DNA from: an uncultured Saprospiraceae bacterium
Lineage (GTDB): Bacteria; Bacteroidota; Bacteroidia; Chitinophagales; Saprospiraceae
Length of the DNA stretch: 43,311 bases
Assembly (NCBI GenBank): GCA_937923485.1
Contig: CALDUE010000135.1
Coordinates: 1-43,311, forward strand
Reading direction: 5' to 3'
A model generated the notes under the pieces. The model was not told the origin of the DNA and did no database searches. It was given only the letters and a program-made list of their open reading frames with translations. This document shows positions 32,679 through 41,174 of the stretch, piece by piece. Positions within the stretch are counted from its first letter, which is position 1, and each line of letters starts with the position of its first letter. Both the position numbers and the translations under genes were made by a program.

Positions 32679-34058
32679 ATGGAGTACAGCTCGAATCGAC
32701 CGCGCCTAGGGAGTGTCGGCGATACATTTGAAGTGACAAGTGCGCAAGATTTCGAGTCGATACTTCATGCTTCTTCAGCTTTCGCCAAAACATGGGCGCT
32801 GAGCGATGCAGATCAACGTGTGTTGTTTTGCCGAAAGGCCGCAAAAGCCTTGAAAAGAGATCGTCAAGCACTCGCAGAACTGGCAGCACTTGAGATGGGC
32901 AAACGACTGGACGAGTCGCTATCGGAGGTAGATAAATGCGCCTCACTTTGCGCGTATTATGCAGATCATCTTAGCCAATTTCTGCAGCCCAAAAGGGTAG
33001 TAGACGATAATGCGTTCATCGCTATTCATGAACGACCGCTGGGAGTCATTCTTGGCGTCATGCCTTGGAATTTTCCTTACTGGCAAGCGACGCGCTTCGC
33101 AATTCCAGCCATCGCTGCAGGTAACGTCACGGTTTTAAAGCATGCACCCAATGTCCCTGCTTGTGCTGAGGCTTTCGCCAAAACCCTCGCTTCGGCTGCA
33201 GAAGAGAAACCCTTATTGATAAATGTAAGATTAAGCAACGACCAAGTTGCTGAAGCCATCGCCGATGATCGCATCGCAGGCGTCTCCCTTACAGGTAGCA
33301 CTGGTGCAGGTCGTGCAGTTGCCGCCGCTGCTGGAAAAGCACTCAAGCCTTCAGTTCTCGAACTTGGAGGCAGCGACCCATACCTCATTCTTGCAGATGC
33401 AGATATAGAGCAGGCGGTCGAAGCTTGTTTTGCCGGAAGGCTACTCAATGCAGGTCAATCCTGCATCAGCGCAAAACGACTCATTGTCGATGAACGCATA
33501 CTTGATGAATTCACAACTGCGCTAAAAGCAAAAGCGAGTGAGTTATCCTTTCTCGATGCCAACCCTAGTAATGACCATAAAAAAGGACTCGCTCCTATGG
33601 CACGTGAGGACCTAAGAGATCAATTGCATAGCCAAGTCGAGAAAAGCATAGCACAAGGCGCTAAATGCATCCTAGGAGGCCGTATACCCGATATGACTGG
33701 CTATTTCTATCCAGCGACGATGCTAACCGATGTCAAACCAGGCATGGCTGCTTTCGATGAAGAGCTGTTCGGCCCTGTAATCGTCATCTGTCCAGCCCGG
33801 GATACAGAGCATGCCATAGAACTAGCGAACACCTCAAGCTTTGGTCTTGGAGCGGCGGTCTTCTCAAAAGACCTTGCGCAAGCAGAAGAAATAGCAAGTT
33901 GCCGTTTACACGCAGGGGCATGTTTCGTCAATACCTACGTGCGTTCAGATGAGCGCCTCCCTTTCGGTGGTATCAAGCAAAGCGGATATGGCCGCGAGTT
34001 AGCTAAGGAAGGCTTATTGGCCTTTACAAACACGAAGGTGGTGTGGGTGGAGCATTGA
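32679..34058 (+). CDS. NAD(P)-dependent aldehyde dehydrogenase (Sad/YneI-like)
   Basis: A 459-residue ALDH-superfamily enzyme, most like the short succinate-semialdehyde dehydrogenase Sad/YneI of E. coli. Motifs are V-M-P-W-N-F-P-Y-W-Q, G-N-V-T-V-L-K-H-A, S-L-T-G-S-T-G-A-G-R, catalytic E228 in L-E-L-G-G-S-D, catalytic C262 in N-A-G-Q-S-C-I-S-A-K-R, and F-D-E-E-L-F-G-P-V. The substrate is inferred from similarity only. It is unusual in holding two exact 14-mers (codons 34-38 and 165-169), both read A-F-A-K-T. It converges on the exonuclease gene. Confidence 0.88.
   Translation: MEYSSNRPRLGSVGDTFEVTSAQDFESILHASSAFAKTWALSDADQRVLFCRKAAKALKRDRQALAELAALEMGKRLDESLSEVDKCASLCAYYADHLSQFLQPKRVVDDNAFIAIHERPLGVILGVMPWNFPYWQATRFAIPAIAAGNVTVLKHAPNVPACAEAFAKTLASAAEEKPLLINVRLSNDQVAEAIADDRIAGVSLTGSTGAGRAVAAAAGKALKPSVLELGGSDPYLILADADIEQAVEACFAGRLLNAGQSCISAKRLIVDERILDEFTTALKAKASELSFLDANPSNDHKKGLAPMAREDLRDQLHSQVEKSIAQGAKCILGGRIPDMTGYFYPATMLTDVKPGMAAFDEELFGPVIVICPARDTEHAIELANTSSFGLGAAVFSKDLAQAEEIASCRLHAGACFVNTYVRSDERLPFGGIKQSGYGRELAKEGLLAFTNTKVVWVEH
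32778..32791 (+). repeat. 14-mer GCTTTCGCCAAAAC, copy 8
   Basis: Exact copy in the N-terminal part of the aldehyde dehydrogenase gene. Confidence 0.9.
33171..33184 (+). repeat. 14-mer GCTTTCGCCAAAAC, copy 9
   Basis: Second exact copy in the same gene, 393 bases after the first (an exact multiple of three, hence the same register). Confidence 0.9.
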
Positions 34059-34091
34059 GGCCTTACCACACGAATGATTCAGGATTCCACA

Positions 34092-34811
34092 TCACCCATA
34101 CCTCCGCATCAATTCCTTCATCGTTTTCACGCCCTGTTGTTCTAATCTGCTCAGCTGTTTGAGCAGAAGGATTGCCGTAGCGTAGGCATCTCCCATGGCC
34201 GTGTGCCTGTCGGGTTGCTCAATGTCGTAGCGCTCGCACATCTTATCCAGTCTATAATCTTCTGGATTCACAAATGCAGGCTTTATCGGGTGGTCGAGAC
34301 GCATGCCCAACTCGTGTACATCTAATCTGCGGTTGGTGAGTCGACAGCCGGTTTGATCCTTTACGCTTTCGTTCAGCATCGCCACATCAAAACCGGGACG
34401 ATAGCCTACAAGAATAGCAGCACCGACATAATTGGTCAACTCTTCCACAAAACGAGCTTCTGGCATTCCATCCTCAAGCTCTCGATTAAGCACTCCGTGA
34501 ATTTCGATACTTGTTCCAGAAGAGGGCATCTGCCCACGGATACGCCAATCAACCGCAGAAGAGACCTTGATTTCATAAGCTTGCACGCGCATCGCCGCAA
34601 AAGAAACCACTCGATCCTTTTTCGGATCTGTACCTGTTGACTCGCTGTCTAGCACCACAAACTCAATTTCTCGAATCGGTGTAGACATTGGTTGCTGTTG
34701 TTCCAAGGCTTGCAGATACCGTTGAAAAAAAGCTGGTGCATCACTCGGGTCACCTCCTGCACTGGCGCGCCATGCTCTCGACAGACCTCTAAATTTATCG
34801 AGCGGCTTCAC
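34092..34811 (-). CDS. DnaQ-fold (DEDDh) 3'-5' exonuclease
   Basis: A 239-residue protein with an exonuclease domain from about residue 50: Exo I D55-S-E57-S-T-G-T-D, Exo II around G-Y-R-P-G-F-D-V-A-M-L-N, Exo III H-T-A-M-G-D-A-Y-A-T. This is the pattern of the PolC/DnaQ epsilon family. The first ~45 residues are specific (F-R-G-L-S-R-A-W-R-A). It overlaps the upstream DUF294 gene by four bases (ATGA), a coupling seen in many bacteria where an epsilon-like nuclease and a CBS/nucleotidyltransferase protein occur together, often near acetate metabolism genes. The true substrate is unknown. Confidence 0.87.
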   Translation of the reverse strand: MKPLDKFRGLSRAWRASAGGDPSDAPAFFQRYLQALEQQQPMSTPIREIEFVVLDSESTGTDPKKDRVVSFAAMRVQAYEIKVSSAVDWRIRGQMPSSGTSIEIHGVLNRELEDGMPEARFVEELTNYVGAAILVGYRPGFDVAMLNESVKDQTGCRLTNRRLDVHELGMRLDHPIKPAFVNPEDYRLDKMCERYDIEQPDRHTAMGDAYATAILLLKQLSRLEQQGVKTMKELMRRYG

Positions 34812-36784
34812 TGGTTGAGCATTTTAAGCTGAAAACGAATTTTAAGCACCGTGAGCAGCTCTTCCACAGGACGAAAGGTATTGCGAAGTTGCAAGCGTTC
34901 AAGCTTGCTCAACTCTGTGATTTTGAAATAGCGACCGTCGCTTCCATCGCTTAATCCTTGACGTGCGCGGAAGTACATTAAGGTATCATAGGCCTGTGCC
35001 GCCTCTAGATATATGTTCGCATTTTGCGGCTCTGTCTCACGAAGGCGATCAAACCTCGCGACTGTATTAGAGGGGTCAGATATACCCAAACTATAGCTAA
35101 GGATACGGGCTGCATCTGCGAGGGGCAACATGGCCCGCTGTTTTATGTCGAATTGGTCTTTGTGGCCACCCCCTCGTTCAACCACGAAAGAGCGGAAAAA
35201 GCTTAGCGGTGGCGGATTATCTGAAGCTGCTTTCGCCATAAAAGCAAGCAATAAATTCGCATCCTTGACGCGTGTTCGACATGCTTCGGCGAGCTCTTCA
35301 CCCAAGGCCATGTCTCCAAAAATTGGACGTCGATCCAGAAGTGTACTCGCATTCAGGATACTTTCGCTCGTTGGTGAGCTTGTCCAATTCTCAAGTTTAT
35401 CGTGCCATTCTTCAAGCGTCAAGCACCAATCAGGATTTGCGCTCATCATGTCCCCCGCGCAACGTTCGAAGCCGATTTGTGCAAGTAAATCTGCAGTACG
35501 ATCTGCAAGGTTGAGGTAATAAGTTTTGGCGTAAACTGTAGCATCCTTCTCTCCATTTGCGATCACGATCGCATGATCTTGATCTGTGCGAAGGAGCTGC
35601 TCGCCTCTTCCGTGCGACCCGAGGGCTAACCAACAAAAGGCGAGCTCTGGAGCTTCAACACCTTCGTTGTTGAGTTGATGTAGTGAAAGATTGATGCAGC
35701 GATTGGTGATGCAATCGTTAATCTCATTTATGATACTCGCAGCGGCATAGGTGCTTCCGCGCTGGTCAATGATCGGTTGCAACCAAAATTCTGCGCGTAT
35801 TCGTAACCGCTCTAGCTCCTTCGCTGTATTGGCGGACTCTATTTCTGCGACAATCGCGGCTGGACTACTGCCCAAAGCCATCAGTAGATCATGGTTGCTA
35901 ATTACCCCTAATGTCTTAGAATCTGCGGTTCCATCTTCTGTAACAACGAGGTGGTGAATTCTATTTTTGACCATTGCCAACTGAACATCCACCGAGCGCA
36001 TGTTTGGTGCAATTGTCACTACCGGAGAAACCATGATTTCTTCAATCGCTTCCGAATTATCGTACAGTCCCGTGATCACCTTTTTTCGGAAATCCCGGTC
36101 GGTCACTATGCCTTGCGGCAAACCGTTTTCGTCTACAATGACAATGGATCCGACGCCCGTTCCTGTCATCTTTTCGGCCGTGTGCTTTATCGAGACGGTT
36201 GGTGCGCAGGTTACCACTTCGCGTGAAAGCGAAACACGTGATAGGTCAAGTAGCTGGTCGTGCTTTGGATTGCTTCGATCTTTATCGAAAGAATCAACTT
36301 CAGCTTCTATCAGTACACGGCCTTGTCCTTGACTTTCGGTTTTGAGTGGATTTCGTACTCCAGCCGCAAAACTTGTGGCTAAGAAGCGAGCCACGCGAGG
36401 GTTCGTGTCGATGGCAGGTCCAAAAGTGACAAATGGGATGACGTAGAGGAGCGTTTCTTCACTTGTTCTAGCCTGGACAGCATAGCGTTGCTTAGCGATA
36501 ATAGGTCTAAGACCAAATACATCGCCTGCGTCCAATTGGTCGATGAGCCGGTTTTGCTGATCGGTCCTGACCAGGTCAACGGCGCCTTTGTACACCACAA
36601 AAAATGTATCCATTGAGTCATCGCCCTGCTCAAAGATTACCGTTTGAGAAGCCAAATAGCGCACAGTGACGCGCTCCGAGAGCCACATAAGATTGCTCGT
36701 CGAGAGGTAGCTAAAGGGTGGGAATCGCTTAAGGAAATTTGCGATTCTCGCAGCTAGCACTGGGGTGGGTGAAGTGTTGGACAT
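34808..36784 (-). CDS. cNMP-binding / CBS / DUF294 nucleotidyltransferase-like protein
   Basis: About 658 residues. Order: cyclic-nucleotide-binding domain (about 15-140, F-E-Q-G-D-D-S-M-D-T-F-F-V-V), tandem CBS pair (about 185-315, T-G-V-G-S-I-V-I-V-D-E-N and S-N-H-D-L-L-M-A-L), DUF294 nucleotidyltransferase (L-A-L-G-S-H-G-R-G-E-Q-L-L-R-T-D-Q-D-H), and DUF294_C substrate-binding domain. Such proteins are predicted signal-transduction nucleotidyltransferases related to GlnD. I prefer ATG 36784: the TTG at 36793 coincides with the promoter box. The coupling to the exonuclease gene suggests joint action. Confidence 0.88.
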   Translation of the reverse strand: MSNTSPTPVLAARIANFLKRFPPFSYLSTSNLMWLSERVTVRYLASQTVIFEQGDDSMDTFFVVYKGAVDLVRTDQQNRLIDQLDAGDVFGLRPIIAKQRYAVQARTSEETLLYVIPFVTFGPAIDTNPRVARFLATSFAAGVRNPLKTESQGQGRVLIEAEVDSFDKDRSNPKHDQLLDLSRVSLSREVVTCAPTVSIKHTAEKMTGTGVGSIVIVDENGLPQGIVTDRDFRKKVITGLYDNSEAIEEIMVSPVVTIAPNMRSVDVQLAMVKNRIHHLVVTEDGTADSKTLGVISNHDLLMALGSSPAAIVAEIESANTAKELERLRIRAEFWLQPIIDQRGSTYAAASIINEINDCITNRCINLSLHQLNNEGVEAPELAFCWLALGSHGRGEQLLRTDQDHAIVIANGEKDATVYAKTYYLNLADRTADLLAQIGFERCAGDMMSANPDWCLTLEEWHDKLENWTSSPTSESILNASTLLDRRPIFGDMALGEELAEACRTRVKDANLLLAFMAKAASDNPPPLSFFRSFVVERGGGHKDQFDIKQRAMLPLADAARILSYSLGISDPSNTVARFDRLRETEPQNANIYLEAAQAYDTLMYFRARQGLSDGSDGRYFKITELSKLERLQLRNTFRPVEELLTVLKIRFQLKMLNQ

Positions 36785-36790
36785 CCGACT

Positions 36791-36798
36791 CAAAGGTA
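36791..36798 (-). promoter_or_regulatory. -7 box of the DUF294-exonuclease operon
   Basis: TACCTTTG on the minus strand, exact TAnnTTTG, ending six bases before the ATG at 36784. Transcription should begin at or next to the start codon. No well-spaced TTG was found upstream. Confidence 0.5.
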
Positions 36799-36854
36799 TG
36801 CTCTAAATGACAGCAAGTTGTTCCATAATCACTTCATTTATCGTTTCTTGCAGT

Positions 36855-38777
36855 ATGCTCTATAAAGGACTTTTGTTGATTTTTACTTGCTTAGTAACGT
36901 TCGCTGTCGCGGCGCAAAACGTTGGATTGAGCGTGCATCCGATCTATGGCAATGGTTCAGTCTGGCAACGCAATGAAGTGGTTAAGCTAAAGGGTAGCGC
37001 TCCAGCAGGTGCTCGGATCTCATTTATCAGTGAAGCCTTGGGCGAGAGTATGACTATCGCTAAGGAAGATGGCCAATGGCAAATGAACATCCGCGCCCAC
37101 GAAGCAGGCGGTCCTTATGCTGCGACGCTGCGCTTGAAAGTTGACGGGAAAGATGTTCCTGGTGAGCAAATTATTCTACAGGATATCTATATCGGTGACG
37201 TCTATCTTTTATCAGGACAAAGCAACATCGAGTGGTTGGTTTCAAATTCCAATCAGGGCATTTCTGCTTCCGCCAAAACCAATCCTTTGATTCGACATTT
37301 CAAAGTCACTTTGGTAGCGAGTAGAACCCAGAAAACGGACCTGGCTCCTGTCACTTGGAAATATGCTCAACCAGGACAAACAGAGAATTTTTCAGCCATA
37401 GGTTACTACTTCGCTGAGGCACTTTTAGAAAAGAACCCTAAAGTTCCGGTTGGCCTAATCAATAGCTCATGGGGTGGAAGTCGCATCGAAGCCTGGCTAC
37501 CAAGTGATGAATATGGAAAAGCTGCGAAAAAAGTAGTTCCTGCGGAGATGCTCATCGCGTGGAAAGCACTACAAAAGAAGTATCCCAAAGAGTTTTCTGG
37601 CGACGGAGAACACTTAAGTCCTCACGGAAAAGGTGGTACACCAATCGATGTGGGCCGTAAATGGGAGTGGACTGGATTTCCGGACATCAATGGTCGCATT
37701 TGGTATGACCATGGCATAACGCTCACAGAAGCAGAAACGAAAAGCCCAGCCGAGCTTCACCTTGGTGCAATCGATGATTCCGACCAAACCTATTTCAATG
37801 GAGTTACGATTGGAGAGAATGCAAATGCGTACGCTAAGACTCGCATCTACGAAGTCCCTGTCTCTGCGTTGAAGGCTGGAATAAATCAGCTCAGCGTAAA
37901 GATCACGGATACGGGAGGACCTGGAGGAATGGTGAGTTCGACTGATAGCCTATACCTCGTGACTGCTTCTCGAAAAATATCGCTGGGTCAAGGTTGGACG
38001 GCAAGACCTGAGTATCTGGAAGTCGATACGATGGGGCAAACTCAACACCAGCCTTCGCAGCTTTACAATGCGATGATCCGACCGTTGCGCAATGTGAAGG
38101 TGAGCGGAGTAATTTGGTATCAAGGAGAAAGTAATACTGGCGATGCGAATGAGACGACTGCTTACGTGACTCAGCTCAGAGATTTGGCTAAGATGTTTAG
38201 GAAAGAGACGGGTCAGGCAAACGTACCTTTTTTCGTTGTCGAGCTTCCTGATTGGTTGCCCGTGTCGGAGGCGAATTTTCAACCGTATGCGCATTGGGCC
38301 ATGATGCGCCAGGCGCAACGGTCCATCCTTTCGGAGCCCAATACTTCAGTGATCGTAACTCTCGGCTATGGAGATACCGAAGACATTCATCCGAGGGACA
38401 AGCAGCCTGTCAGTCGCTTAATCGCTGATGAGGCGATGCGCATGGTGTATGGCGTAGAGGACGGTCCACGGTTTAGTACCGCTGTTAATTTATTGAAGCT
38501 GAGTAATGCGCTCATCGTTCAATTCGACAATGTAGGTGCGGGCTTAAGCGCCTCAGATGGCGGCGAGATTGATGGCTTTGCCGTACAAGGCGTTGATGGG
38601 AAGTGGTATGATGCGGAAGCAACTGTTCAGGGTCCTGATCGGATTCGACTGTTGGGTCCTATCAATGTTGATCTACAGGCGGTGTCTTACGCTTGGTCTA
38701 ATAATCCCGATGAGGCCAATTTGGTAAACGGGTGGAGTAGGGCTGTAAGTAGTTTTCGGATGAGTATTAATGAATAG
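36855..38777 (+). CDS. Sialate O-acetylesterase (SGNH hydrolase)
   Basis: A 640-residue secreted enzyme. The start at ATG 36855 gives a signal peptide (M-L-Y-K-G-L-L-L-I-F ... V-A-A-Q); the frame opens at 36807. The SGNH blocks are present: Y-L-L-S-G-Q-S-N-I-E-W (nucleophile Ser in G-Q-S-N), V-I-W-Y-Q-G-E-S-N-T-G, and H-P-R-D-K near the C-terminus. A beta domain (about 260-390, with G-R-K-W-E-W-T-G-F) is inserted between them, as in the family. It removes O-acetyl groups from sialic acid or other acylated sugars. No sialidase or nan genes are near, so the natural substrate may be a plant or algal glycan. Codons near 138 carry a one-mismatch 14-mer (37266). Confidence 0.88.
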   Translation: MLYKGLLLIFTCLVTFAVAAQNVGLSVHPIYGNGSVWQRNEVVKLKGSAPAGARISFISEALGESMTIAKEDGQWQMNIRAHEAGGPYAATLRLKVDGKDVPGEQIILQDIYIGDVYLLSGQSNIEWLVSNSNQGISASAKTNPLIRHFKVTLVASRTQKTDLAPVTWKYAQPGQTENFSAIGYYFAEALLEKNPKVPVGLINSSWGGSRIEAWLPSDEYGKAAKKVVPAEMLIAWKALQKKYPKEFSGDGEHLSPHGKGGTPIDVGRKWEWTGFPDINGRIWYDHGITLTEAETKSPAELHLGAIDDSDQTYFNGVTIGENANAYAKTRIYEVPVSALKAGINQLSVKITDTGGPGGMVSSTDSLYLVTASRKISLGQGWTARPEYLEVDTMGQTQHQPSQLYNAMIRPLRNVKVSGVIWYQGESNTGDANETTAYVTQLRDLAKMFRKETGQANVPFFVVELPDWLPVSEANFQPYAHWAMMRQAQRSILSEPNTSVIVTLGYGDTEDIHPRDKQPVSRLIADEAMRMVYGVEDGPRFSTAVNLLKLSNALIVQFDNVGAGLSASDGGEIDGFAVQGVDGKWYDAEATVQGPDRIRLLGPINVDLQAVSYAWSNNPDEANLVNGWSRAVSSFRMSINE

Positions 38778-38800
38778 AAGCTCGCTAGGGCGATCATTAA

Positions 38801-38850
38801 TTTTGAATTTTGAATGTTCGAGACGTTTAGCTCGCCTTCGGCTCATTTTA
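38801..38850. repeat. ATTTTGAATT run and 39-nt core element, copy B
   Basis: ATTTTGAATTTTGAAT at 38801-38816 leads into the element that ends TTTAGCTCGCCTTCGGCTCA. The same order (AT run, then core) is seen after the DUF3467 gene. Confidence 0.75.
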
Positions 38851-38856
38851 GGCCAT

Positions 38857-38975
38857 CATTGCGAGCCGTGACGAAGGAGCTGGCGTGGCAATCTGCCATG
38901 TATGAAAAGTGAATTTTCGCTATGCGAATGGGATTCAGCTGCGAGATTGCCACGCCAGCTTTGCGGCTCGCAATG
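38857..38975. repeat. Inverted-repeat element with CATTGCGAGCCG / CGGCTCGCAATG arms
   Basis: Left arm 38857-38894 begins CATTGCGAGCCG and ends AGCTGGCGTGGCAATCT. The right arm 38944-38975 is its reverse complement except for a 9-versus-3 base insert between the two blocks. Arms are separated by a 49-base middle. The sequence resembles the widely dispersed bacterial element containing CATTGCGAG...GGCAATC. It looks like a MITE-type or structured intergenic repeat. The rest of the 38778-39061 gap is AT-rich with CAATTG-type words near 39030. Confidence 0.8.
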
Positions 38976-39061
38976 ACGCGGCGTGTAGCTCAGTTTCGGT
39001 TGGTGAGTGCGTCTGGTTAGCGTTACGAGATTATCAATTGACAACTAACAACAAGTAATTA

Positions 39062-39865
39062 TTAGGCTTTGCCCAACTCAACGGCGCGATCAAAAGCCGC
39101 TTGTAGGCCGGACTCTATGGCTGTTTGTAGTTCGCTTCCGCTAAAACTGTTCATGGCTGCCTCGGTGGTGCCGCCGCGAGATGAAACGCGCTGAATCCAC
39201 TCCTCGCAGTCGAGGTTATTGGCTTCATAGAGACTAACGCCGCCGGAGAAGGTTTGGAGTACAAGGAGCTCTGCTTCACTCTTTGAAAATCCTAGGGATT
39301 GGGCACGTACCATCATTGAGCGCATGAAATAGAACACATAGGCTGGACCTGAGCCAGAAATTGCCGTTGCCGCATCGAGCATGTCTTCACGCTCCACATA
39401 GATGTTTTTTCCTGTCGTCGCAAGGAGATTTTGAACCATGACAAGTTCTAGACGAGTCACCTGTTCGGAGCTCGTATAGGCGGTCATACCTTTTCCTACT
39501 TGGGCGGGTAAGTTGGGCATTGCGCGGACGACTTTATGGATGCCGAGTGATTGCTGAATCGTTTGAATAGTAACGCCTGCCATAATACTAACGAAGACCT
39601 GTTGGTCGTGAACATGAGGCTTGAGACTGGCGAACAAAGCTTTTGTGTCCTGTGGTTTTACGGCAAGTACAATTAGGTCACTCATAGGGACGAGCAGCGC
39701 CGGATCAGCGCCTACGCTGCCAATGTTCTTCTCTGCTAAAAGCGCTGCTTTTTCAGCATTTTTCTCAAGAATCCGCATGCCTTCGAGACTCGTAACGTGC
39801 GAGCGAAGAAAGCTTTGGGCGTAGGTAGCTCCCATGTTGCCACCTCCGATAATGAGGATATTCAT
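39062..39865 (-). CDS. proC: Pyrroline-5-carboxylate reductase
   Basis: A 267-residue enzyme that reduces pyrroline-5-carboxylate to proline with NAD(P)H. The N-terminal Rossmann motif is I-I-G-G-G-N-M-G. It has L-A-V-K-P-Q-D, M-P-N-L-P-A-Q-V-G-K-G, and the signature A-T-A-I-S-G-S-G-P-A-Y-V-F-Y-F with the C-terminal S-R-G-G-T-T-E-A-A-M. It could use the semialdehyde made by the ornithine aminotransferase at 4384. It is monocistronic, between repeat DNA and the divergent asparaginase gene. A possible promoter box (GACCTTTG, one mismatch) is near 39921. Confidence 0.95.
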   Translation of the reverse strand: MNILIIGGGNMGATYAQSFLRSHVTSLEGMRILEKNAEKAALLAEKNIGSVGADPALLVPMSDLIVLAVKPQDTKALFASLKPHVHDQQVFVSIMAGVTIQTIQQSLGIHKVVRAMPNLPAQVGKGMTAYTSSEQVTRLELVMVQNLLATTGKNIYVEREDMLDAATAISGSGPAYVFYFMRSMMVRAQSLGFSKSEAELLVLQTFSGGVSLYEANNLDCEEWIQRVSSRGGTTEAAMNSFSGSELQTAIESGLQAAFDRAVELGKA

Positions 39866-40133
39866 AGAGGGTTTTTGAATTTTGAGCTAGGAAATGTTGA
39901 ACTCCGACACGCCAAAGGTCCCGTAATTTTTTTGAGAAACCTTCTGCAGGACCACTAAGGACTCCAATAGACGGGTGCAAGTTGATTCAAAATCTTCTAG
40001 AAATTACAACGAATGCTACTTCTGTAAAATGTCAAATCATCCGCGTGCACCTTGTTTTACGGAGGTTTCTCTGAACAAGTTCTTACGTATAACCGCCAAT
40101 CTGCGTTACTTAGCGATGCTAGAGAATAGACAA

Positions 40134-41174
40134 ATGCGACACCTTTTTATAGTACTGCTCCTACTTGGTGGATGGACTGCTTGTACATCTACGCAGGAAG
40201 ACACGTTTACAGATGTGGCTGCTTCAGTCTCTGAAGTTGAACGTCCAGCCTACGCTTTGGCCCTTCATGGAGGCGCAGGGGTGATTAAGCGGGCCAATAT
40301 GACCAAAGCGTACGAGGCAGAAGTGAGGGAGGTTTTGGCGAAAGCCCTCGTCATTGGTGAAGATGTATTGAAAGCTGGGCAACCCGCTGAACAGGCAGTG
40401 ATAGCAGTCATCTCCTACTTGGAGGACATGCCTCAATTCAACGCCGGAAAAGGAGCAGTATTCACCTACGAAGGCACGAATGAGCTAGACGCGAGCATTA
40501 TGCGAGGAAAGGATCTCTCTGCAGGAGCAGTGAGCGGCGTTACAGGCGTTAAACACCCCATCCAACTTGCTGAGAAGGTAATGGATGAGTCTGTGCATGT
40601 CATGTTAAGCGGAGAAGGAGCGCAAACTTTCGCGAAAGAACATGGCTTAGCAATCGTAGAACCAGGCTATTTCCGCACAGAACGTCGCTATGATTCATGG
40701 AAGAAAGCTAGGGCCAAAGCAGATGCTAAACCACAGATGAGTGAAAATGGTAAATTTGGGACTGTTGGGTGCGTTGCGATGGACAAACAAGGTCACCTCG
40801 CGGCAGGCACTTCTACTGGAGGGATGACGCTCAAACGATGGGGTAGGATTGGGGATGCACCTATTATTGGTGCAGGCACCTATGCTGACGATCGAAGTTG
40901 TGCGGTGAGTGCAACCGGTCATGGTGAGTATTTCATTCGTTATGCCGTAGCACACGATGTCTCTGCACGGATGCTTTATGGTAACAAAACGCTTGAAGAA
41001 GCTGGCGATGAGGTTATCTATGCGGAATTAAAAAAAGCGGGAGGCGATGGAGGAATCATCACTGTCGATAAAAACGGGAAAATCCACATGCCCTTTAATA
41101 CCGCGGGGATGTACCGCGGTTTTGTAACACCAAGCAAACGAGGAGTTGCCATTTTTGATGACGAAAATCTCTGA
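40134..41174 (+). CDS. Isoaspartyl peptidase / L-asparaginase (Ntn hydrolase), lipoprotein
   Basis: Start at ATG 40134, giving a lipoprotein signal (M-R-H-L-F-I-V-L-L-L-L-G-G-W-T-A-C, Cys 17). The frame is open from 39975 but that part is non-coding in character. The 346-residue precursor belongs to the plant-type asparaginase (IaaA) family: A-L-H-G-G-A-G near the N-terminus, F-N-A-G-K-G-A-V-F, autocleavage and nucleophile T210 in G-K-F-G-T-V-G-C, and the binding loop K-R-W-G-R-I-G-D-A-P-I-I-G-A-G-T-Y-A-D. In the loop M-T-L-K-R the usual Asn is Leu. It should remove beta-aspartyl residues from peptides or hydrolyse asparagine in the periplasm. The next gene overlaps it by 17 bases. Confidence 0.92.
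   Translation: MRHLFIVLLLLGGWTACTSTQEDTFTDVAASVSEVERPAYALALHGGAGVIKRANMTKAYEAEVREVLAKALVIGEDVLKAGQPAEQAVIAVISYLEDMPQFNAGKGAVFTYEGTNELDASIMRGKDLSAGAVSGVTGVKHPIQLAEKVMDESVHVMLSGEGAQTFAKEHGLAIVEPGYFRTERRYDSWKKARAKADAKPQMSENGKFGTVGCVAMDKQGHLAAGTSTGGMTLKRWGRIGDAPIIGAGTYADDRSCAVSATGHGEYFIRYAVAHDVSARMLYGNKTLEEAGDEVIYAELKKAGGDGGIITVDKNGKIHMPFNTAGMYRGFVTPSKRGVAIFDDENL
40332..40345 (-). repeat. 14-mer GCTTTCGCCAAAAC, copy 10
   Basis: Exact copy on the minus strand in the asparaginase gene, read V-L-A-K-A as in fabH. Confidence 0.9.

Noticed and set aside
39975-40133. Longer asparaginase starting at 39975
   Set aside because: It would bury the lipoprotein signal peptide that begins at 40134.
40620-40640. 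Palindromic CTTTCGCGAAAG in the asparaginase gene as an eleventh 14-mer copy
   Set aside because: It shares only the CTTTCG half and is palindromic, so it does not fit the asymmetric word.
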